From contig CP099427.1 in assembly GCA_024114885.1 (NCBI GenBank), forward strand, positions 1,972,001-2,036,000: a stretch of 64,000 nt of DNA, read 5' to 3'. This stretch comes from Septoria linicola (lineage: Eukaryota > Ascomycota > Dothideomycetes > Mycosphaerellales > Mycosphaerellaceae). Each line of letters opens with the position of its first letter. Within the stretch, counting starts at the first letter, position 1. Under the pieces are notes generated by a model, which had not been told where the DNA came from, made no database searches, and saw nothing but the letters and a program-made list of their open reading frames with translations. Positions 57,735 through 64,000 of the stretch are shown here, piece after piece. The position numbers and the translations under genes were made by a program.

Positions 57735-59721
57735 CCTACCTGCGTGTAATTGAGCTGTATGTGGTTTGGTCAGTAGGATTGTGGGCGATGACAGAGCCTA
57801 CCGTATGATACAAAAGTCGAGTAGGCTTTTATGGCATGCAGAGAAAGGAGTGACATGTTGGATATCGCAGCACGACCAGCAATGTTGACATGGTATCCTG
57901 CGCTCCTCGTGGCCAGCATCTTGCTATGGTTAACATCTGGTTGGAGCTCGCTTCCATTTTTGGTTCTTTCACATTTCGGCCAAGGCTTCTGGTGCTAGCT
58001 GGCATGCGCCCGGACGAGCGTGCTAAGACTGATAGGTGTCTGCAGCGCCATTTCGGCCTGCAGTGCTTGCGAGCAGGTTCTCATGGGAAGTCACAGGAAC
58101 TCGTTCGTGTCGGTATGCAGGAATGAGCTCCAAAGTCGTGGTTGGCATCTGAAACTTGGTTGGAACTCGAGGCTGCAGGGATGCCTAGTCAGCTTTCACA
58201 GTGGCTTGCGGAGCCTGTGAGGATCAGAAGAGCAGCCACGACCACCATGGAAAGACCTCCTCATGTGTTCACTGTGCACTGAAAAGAGTGCCATCGCTTG
58301 TGGTGGAAGATGTCTGCACACGTTGACTGCTTCTTGGCATGATTTGGTTGGAGGTTGCATACGCCCCGTTGGCTACCTGAACAAAGAAGTGGCAGTGCAT
58401 TCGCCGACATAATAGCCGAATTGCAACTTCCTCCAGTCGATTAACAGAAATCGCAACAAGTAGAGGCGCCTCTATCAACTCTGCAGCTGGCGCGAGTGGC
58501 GAAGACACGTGTAATGTGGCAATTCGACCGACGTGCGTTCTGAGCGCTGTGAGGGAGCGCCACTTCTCCTTCACGCATCCTGCTGATCAGAGTTTGTACC
58601 CTCAAAGCTATGCGCAGCTCCGTGAGATGGCACGGCATCTGTCCTGATGGCTGATGCTGGCCAGTCTCAAGTTGAGCAGCCTTGTGCTTGCTGGGGCCAG
58701 TTCGCCCACATTGATGCTGACTGCATAAGTATCGAACAGATGGCACCGAAGCATTCATCCGTAGCTACAGTGATCCAGGCGTCTATGGTCTTCTGGTAGC
58801 ATTATCTTGCTGAACCTGGATTGAGAGGCCGTTCGCTGGAAACTGAGTCGGATCGTGGACAGTGGCGAAGCTTAGACAATGCGATGTAGATATCTCCCGT
58901 CTGCGAGGATATACCCACATCTGCTTGCATGAGAGTTAAGATAACGTGAAGCACACAATGTGCCCGCTGCCGATGTTGTGAGAAAAGAGAAGGCGACTCT
59001 GGCGAGGAAAGCGATGCAATGGCGGCGAGGACGGGAGAGACATGAACGGCCGAACTTCGGTCAACGTTGTCTCCATTTCTTCGTTTCGTGATTCCTTTCT
59101 TTCCGCTTCACGACCTACATTTCGATGATGAATGATATGGAAACGGAACAGCTCAGCAGACTACGGGTTAAACGGTCCTTTATGCTCATTCGCTCTCCTT
59201 GGGGCTCGCATGGGCTGGCGAAGTGTCGTCAGTATTGTTATCATGCACATTGGACTTGATGGTGGTCTTGTCGAGACACCATAGATCCGAATGTGAAGAA
59301 CATCCGGCTGCTGAGCCTTTAGGCAAAGATAAAGAAAGCCTTTTATTACGAGGATCGAGAAGCGGTACGATGAGCTGACGTCTAGTATTGTCTTTCGAAG
59401 TAGGCGAGATAGTTTTCGGCGACAGAGGCTAGCGAGGTCTGCGGGCGGCGCATGGTGCACGATACTCCTCCTGAGGTTTCCAAGTGGAGTATCGACTTGA
59501 TGTGTTGGAGGAACGTGGAGTGAGTCTCTCTCAAAGTGTGGTTAGCACGCTGCTTGGCGCCCCATATCAACCATACACATTCATGCTTACCAGCTCGTCA
59601 GTCACGCGGCAACCTCTCTGAGCCCATAAGTTCTACAGTAATTCGACCAAGACTTGCTTCTGTGCACACGCAAACGACTCACTCATAGACCAAGGCTACC
59701 CACGTCCGAGTAACTAAGATA
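57735..59721. other. intergenic; nothing supportable
   Basis: 2 kb with only short overlapping ORFs on both strands and no domain, signal peptide or splice pattern that I can defend. The left end is the promoter of the GMC gene and the right end that of the 8-cysteine secreted protein. Confidence 0.35.
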
Positions 59722-60319
59722 ATGCCTTTCACTCTGCGCCACGCAGTCCTACTGCTGGCATGCCTGGCCACACTTGCGGCAGCCAAGCCACGATGTCCTG
59801 AGATCATCGACACCAAAATTCACTCCCCAATGGTCGGGACGGTCATATCCTACCGTCGGGCAGACTGCTCGACCAACAACACAGGAACGATCGACACCAT
59901 TGAGGTCCGCACGAGAAGATATATCGATCGCGTGAATGGCTGCCAAGACCTGGCGTTGTTTAACAGCCATTACAGCCATGACGAAGTCAGCGCCATCCGC
60001 TGGGTCCTCGACGATCCAGCTCAGCGTGAAGAAGCCCGTGCAGAGAACTGCGCCATGATGGTCTGGGACAATTACTACTGCAAGGGAGAGCCTGTGACCG
60101 AGCTCCCGACAGTAAGTCGTGCCAGCATTACAACATCTACATCTGTGAGATTAACTGTTGTGACAGAACGAGTCTTCGGAAGACTTTCACACGCAGTGTC
60201 GTGCACTTGACAGCCCGATCACGATGAGGTCCATTGCTCCTCGATGCTGGAGTCCGTTCAAGCACGTCGAGCCAGGAAAGCGACTTGAATCTCCGAAGAT
60301 TGAGTGTAAACCGCGATGA
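59722..60319 (+). CDS. small secreted cysteine-containing protein, 180 aa
   Basis: Two exons: 59,722-60,111 and 60,167-60,319. A 55-nt intron (ACA|GTAAGT donor, TTGTGAC branch, ACAG acceptor) falls in phase 0. Without splicing the frame would run into the intron and stop at 60,210. The signal peptide is MPFTLRHAVLLLACLATLAAA. The mature protein has eight cysteines, six before the intron's end region and the others in exon 2 (TQCRAL, PRCWSP, IECKPR), an even number that fits four disulfides. Exon 2 being cysteine-bearing supports the splice. It is possibly an effector-like protein; no family was recognised. Confidence 0.75.
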
Positions 60320-60787
60320 TTTGGCACGAATTCTACAGGAGATCGTCGGCTTGGGCGTACAGAATCGTTCTTGAGTGTTCCGGTAGCAATTGCGGAGGCT
60401 AGCACGACCAGTAGTGCCTTGATGAACGAGTAGACGATTGAGAAGCCGAGCAAGACTCAAACATTTCGGCAAACCGAGATGATCAGGTGTGATAGTGGCA
60501 AGAGTCGAATAGATCCAAGCCAAAAGCTTCATTACAGTGCAGCGAGAGCACACGATCAACTTGTATTGGTGCTCACCTTGCCCCCAAGGTGTTGTTTTTA
60601 AAAACCTTCGATGTAAGAAACCAGTCAATGGCTAGCTCGAGACACCGATGCCCCAAGGCGCCTAAAAGCTAATCGCTCGATGCCATATTCTGCTTAGACA
60701 GGAAAGGCTGTAGTTGCTCGTGACGCATGATATGACAACAACAAGCTCAATTCAAGACTATCTCTTTACGTACGTACACTAACCTGC
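60320..60787. other. intergenic between convergent genes
   Basis: About 470 bp shared by the 3' ends of a rightward and a leftward gene. Reverse ORFs here overlap the secreted-protein exon antisense and have no recognisable content. Confidence 0.4.
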
Positions 60788-61531
60788 CTACTTCTTCTGC
60801 TTCTTCTGGACCTTCTTCTTCGGAATCTTGAACGGTCTCGCTGGGCCCTCACCAACATCCGACAGCGTCAGCTCATCATCCTGCTCATCAGACGTTGAAG
60901 TCGTCGCAGGCCTAGAACTTGGCCGGACTTCAAAGCTTCTTGCCTCTGCTCGCAGGCGTTCGCGACGATCGAGCCAAGACTCTATAGGGTTGGTCCTGGC
61001 GCGTCTTGCCTGCGCTCTAGCTCGAAGTCGAGCTTGAGCACCTGTAGGAGCCCAATGCTCTCGCAGTCCCTGCTGACAACTTGGAGAACCTTCTATATTG
61101 GGACGTTGGTTGGCGTTGAAGTCCAGTGTGAACTCTGCATCGGCGGGCGCAGTCACTGTGAACGTGACGTTGGCATCCTGCGCTGGGAGGTTAGGGCCAA
61201 ATGGATCTTCTAGCTCTCCTTGGACGACTGGAGTTGGAGAGATGTTCAGTGCGTCTGCACCAGCTGCTGCTGCTTCTCGAGCTGCAGCTTGCGCTGTTGC
61301 ATATGCTCGCATGGCTGCAAGTTCCTCAGGTGAAAACCGAGCGAGGAATGCGTTCCAAGCTGGGAGCCTGGCCTCATGGATCTGCACATCTCTGCCGTCG
61401 AGGTCCGTTACTGTAATCAGCCTTGGAGTTGTTGGGGGAGACAATGCACCAGTGTCGTAGAGCTCCTCGTATATACCCTTCTTGCCACCTGCGCCTCTAC
61501 CGGGGCCGCCTGGAGGTCTTGAGCCAGCCAT
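60788..61531 (-). CDS. hypothetical basic-tailed protein, 247 aa
   Basis: Single-exon ORF of 247 residues starting MAGSRPPGGPGRGAGGKKG. There is no signal peptide or membrane span. An Ala/Arg-rich helix (EELAAMRAYATAQAAAREAAAA) lies near residues 70-90, a Thr/Val-rich stretch follows, then an Arg-rich region (ARLRARAQARRARTNP), an acidic segment and a lysine tail (KKKVQKKQKK). The tail looks like a nuclear or nucleolar localisation signal. Likely largely disordered, and of no family that I know. Codon use is ordinary and the long open frame is the main evidence for it. Confidence 0.55.
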   Translation of the reverse strand: MAGSRPPGGPGRGAGGKKGIYEELYDTGALSPPTTPRLITVTDLDGRDVQIHEARLPAWNAFLARFSPEELAAMRAYATAQAAAREAAAAGADALNISPTPVVQGELEDPFGPNLPAQDANVTFTVTAPADAEFTLDFNANQRPNIEGSPSCQQGLREHWAPTGAQARLRARAQARRARTNPIESWLDRRERLRAEARSFEVRPSSRPATTSTSDEQDDELTLSDVGEGPARPFKIPKKKVQKKQKK

Positions 61532-62313
61532 GTTGGTCGTCTAGGACTCTGTTGTATGCCACAGATTGTGAGTGCAAGATTAACTCTGTCTCGCGAAGAC
61601 ATCGTGCTATTCAGTCCACAAGGGACAATGAAAATGTGTTCGCCGGATCCGGCATTGCTATTCATCACTACTTGATTTCTTCAGCTATACTCAGAACAAA
61701 GAAGAGATCGAGCTGGAGATCTGGCAACAGTCCGTCGCTCACTTGAATGGAAGAAAGAAGATAGGAAGTATGCAGTCGCACAATGTCATGGTGGTCATTG
61801 ACAGAGGCGAGTCTGCCTCCGGAACTCTGAGCCTCACGCCTATGTTTATGGACACAATTTGGACAGCTCGCGACCTATGCTGACACGTTTTGCAGCCTAG
61901 TGTCGCACAACGTGGCCTAGACCATGTGATTCTCCAGAACTACCTAGACAAGCAAGATCATGCCTTTCTGCCAGCTTCTGTAGTCTGAGTGCTCGCCGAA
62001 GGTCTCGTGTCAAGCATAGTGAATGCCTTGATTTCTGTGCGGAGCTCCAGCAGAGCGTAACGAGAGCATATGATCAATTCTCACGGGTGCTCAGCTTACG
62101 ACTACAGTGGCGCTGTCGGACTCTGTGCATGGATGACCAATGAGTAGCTGAGAGGGGGTAATGGTCCACGGTTCGATGTCAGCATCCAAAGCCAGCTGCT
62201 AATTGGCCAAGGCGAGAAACGTGGCAATGTGGACAAGTGTCTCGCGGTATGCAGAGGTTTGTTTCGCAGTATCTTGCGCTCTCGCTTTCGTTTCAAGCCC
62301 ATCATCCGACGTT
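61532..62313. other. intergenic, divergent promoters
   Basis: 780 bp between a leftward and a rightward gene. Short ORFs only. The frame of the next gene is open upstream to 62,203, but that part lacks a signal-peptide start and is taken as leader. Confidence 0.4.
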
Positions 62314-62809
62314 ATGCGTGTTTTCAACACCCTGATTGTTGCCGCTCTGGCTTTTGTTCTGGCCGAGGCTTGGTTCATTCGAGATAAAGAGACATGGTCG
62401 AGCAAGACAACCAGCTTCATGCCCGAGATAATCGAGTCGTGCCTCAACGACACTCGCAAGATGCTCGAGAACGATCCGACCTGTACGTCACATCTCCCTC
62501 AACATACATTTACTGTCTTGACATATCATTTCAGTGAACATGCGATACAAAGGCTACTCGTGCAACGGCCTGTACTTCCAAGCAGGCATGAAGGGTTCGG
62601 AGATCAGTGCTGTAGGATTGGAGAGATTCTTGCGCTGCGATCCTGAGATGGCTGAGGCAGCTCGTGCTGGCAAAGACTGGTTCCACTGCGATGTGTGGGG
62701 CGGTGCTGGTGGGAAGAGAACGAGTGAGATTGGCTGGTCTCCCGAGGGCCTCCAGTTGTGTTCGTGGGATGAGCCTATAGATCATGCCCCATGCACGGGG
62801 AAAGTGTGA
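62314..62809 (+). CDS. small secreted protein, 147 aa
   Basis: Two exons: 62,314-62,482 and 62,535-62,809. A 52-nt intron (GTACGT donor, TTGAC branch, TTTCAG acceptor) joins T|TG in phase. The ATG at 62,314 is chosen because MRVFNTLIVAALAFVLAEA is a good signal peptide; an upstream in-frame ATG at 62,203 would bury it. The mature part of about 128 residues has six cysteines (ESCLND, YSCNGL, LRCDPE, FHCDVW, QLCSWD, APCTGK) and several Trp. No family was recognised. It is the third small secreted protein in this 30 kb. Confidence 0.75.
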
Positions 62810-64000
62810 ACGCACAGATCAGGTGTGCCCCATTCGAGGAAGAGGGACGCTCACAAAGCCCTGCGAGGCAGTACTTCCACACACTTTCAAATGAGCTGCG
62901 AGCAACCGGGATTGCCCTAGAAGAGTTGGGGAAGGCACGGGTAAGGAGATTTGTTCGCGATTGTCGCCGTTCCGCTGATGTGTGGCGGATCACAAACATA
63001 TTGCAGTTGTACTGTTGACATAGCTTGCACCAGGGTGCGACCAATTCCCGCTTTTCTTGCGTTTGTTCTCTGTTTGTTGCTTCTGATTTCTTCGCTGCTC
63101 GTCTCCGCCTCTGCCGCCTCCACCATCGCCATCTCGCCAGAGAACGCTGCCTCCTTGCTGGGTTCCCTGCTTTCAATGTGGCCATCGACCACCAGCGCGG
63201 CTCTTCTGTTCGACTGGGTGATTTTCTTTTGCATTTTGAAGGCGATGTGATGCTCGTTTCCTCTGCGCCTGTCTCCGCCACTTCTTCGCTCTCCGCGCCA
63301 CCAGGGTTTGCTCTCGACCCCATCGCCGCACTACCACTATCTGGAGAGGAGGAGAAGTAAAATTGGTTTTGTGCCGAAGAAAGCCGCCAAGGCCTTCATA
63401 TTGTGGACATCGCTCTCGTCCCCTTGGCGGAGCTCGGTGGCGGCATCGCTGAGGTGAGTTTCTTTCAGTGTCTTTCTCGACTTGTTTGCACTCTCCATGC
63501 CATTTGAGGCACAGCTAGTGGGCGCAGTCACAATTTCAATCAGCAGAAAGTGGTTTCAACTCCTCTTTGAGACTTGGCAAGTACTACGCTAGTCAGGAGA
63601 CCGTCAGCGAGCATGCAAAGCCGATTCCAAAGCAGAGCAGCAAGGCTACAAGGAGAAGCAAAAGCAATTGAACAAGAAGAACAGCATGGACGCAGAGCAA
63701 GCTCGAGAAAGGCAACCGTGGATCGACAGAATTCTGATTGAGCTTTCAGAGCCACCAGCGAGGCAGATTCGCCCAATGAGGATTCAGCTTCCAGCACTAG
63801 GCCATGGATGCCTTGCTGTCTACAATCGATATCGGAAATGCTGATTCTCGCGATCTGTCAGATCGTCAAAACCCTCAAAACGTTCAGCAATGGTCGTCAT
63901 TCCTCGCTCGTGCCTCCTGTCCCTTTGCTTGTTTGACGTGATGCAAATAGCCCAGTACGCCATCGTGAAAACGATCATCGCCACGTAGGCACCCAGTAGA
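62810..64000. other. right end of the window; no gene resolved
   Basis: 1.2 kb with long competing frames on both strands over 62,775-63,360 (a Leu/Ala-rich reading on +, a Lys/Glu/Arg-rich reading on -) and a short + frame from an ATG near 63,686 to 63,841. None shows a motif or a splice pattern that decides. A gene cut by the window edge may start here. Confidence 0.3.

Noticed and set aside
57096..57749. 217-codon + strand ORF over the GMC gene
   Set aside because: It is antisense to the FAD-binding domain and has no motif.
62775..63360. Competing 182-codon - and 111-codon + ORFs
   Set aside because: Both are compositionally biased, neither has a motif or splice support, and the - frame runs antisense into the 62,314 gene's last codons.
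1..64000. tRNA, rRNA or CRISPR array
   Set aside because: None was recognised by eye; a tRNAscan-SE or Rfam run would be needed to exclude a tRNA.

Overview
The window looks like a filamentous ascomycete chromosome (Pezizomycotina, plausibly Dothideomycetes). The evidence is short introns of about 48-63 nt with GTRNGT donors, CTRAY branch sites and AG acceptors, fungal gene families (a GH10 xylanase, a GMC oxidoreductase, small secreted cysteine-rich proteins), and a transposon block carrying the CpA-to-TpA signature of repeat-induced point mutation (RIP). It has two compartments that meet sharply near 33,490.

The left half (1-33,491) is a nest of dead mobile elements. A Ty3/Gypsy element on the + strand (about 1-5,027, 11,332-12,418 and 18,716-20,040) has been split by two Ty1/Copia elements. 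A third Copia copy interrupts a different, unrecognised degraded coding block (about 21,600-22,296 and 28,601-30,930). The three Copia copies are each about 6.3 kb, have 277-278 bp LTRs with TGTTAA...TTAACA-type ends, and have 5-bp target duplications. One lies on + (5,028-11,326) and two on - (12,419-18,715; 22,297-28,595). A degraded hAT-type DNA transposon (about 30,985-33,491) closes the block with a palindromic terminus. No intact transposon ORF survives: CAG, CAA and TGG codons have become stops and catalytic aspartates of both reverse transcriptases have become asparagine.

The right half (33,492-64,000) is gene-bearing DNA of ordinary composition. From left to right it holds: a 287-aa protein of unknown function (-); a 10-cysteine small secreted protein (+); a large secreted cysteine-repeat gene broken by a frameshift and a stop (+); a tryptophan-rich, probably GPI-anchored wall protein (-, one intron); a 431-aa protein with a 30-aa repeat array and a possible GNAT-like end (+), followed by tandem copies of its own 3' end; a 954-aa fungal multi-domain protein ending in a HicA-like region, assembled here from four exons (-); an acidic, proline-tailed protein of unknown function (+); a GH10 endo-xylanase with three exons (-) and a candidate XlnR-type promoter site; a GMC oxidoreductase with two exons (-); an 8-cysteine small secreted protein with two exons (+); a basic-tailed disordered protein (-); and a third small secreted cysteine-containing protein with two exons (+).

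Functionally the right half is rich in secreted, cell-surface and plant-polymer-degrading products: three small secreted proteins, one decayed cysteine-repeat surface gene, one wall protein and one xylanase. Such genes beside a RIP-inactivated transposon block fit the pattern of a fast-evolving accessory region in a plant-associated fungus; that reading is inference. No tRNA, rRNA or CRISPR array was recognised.
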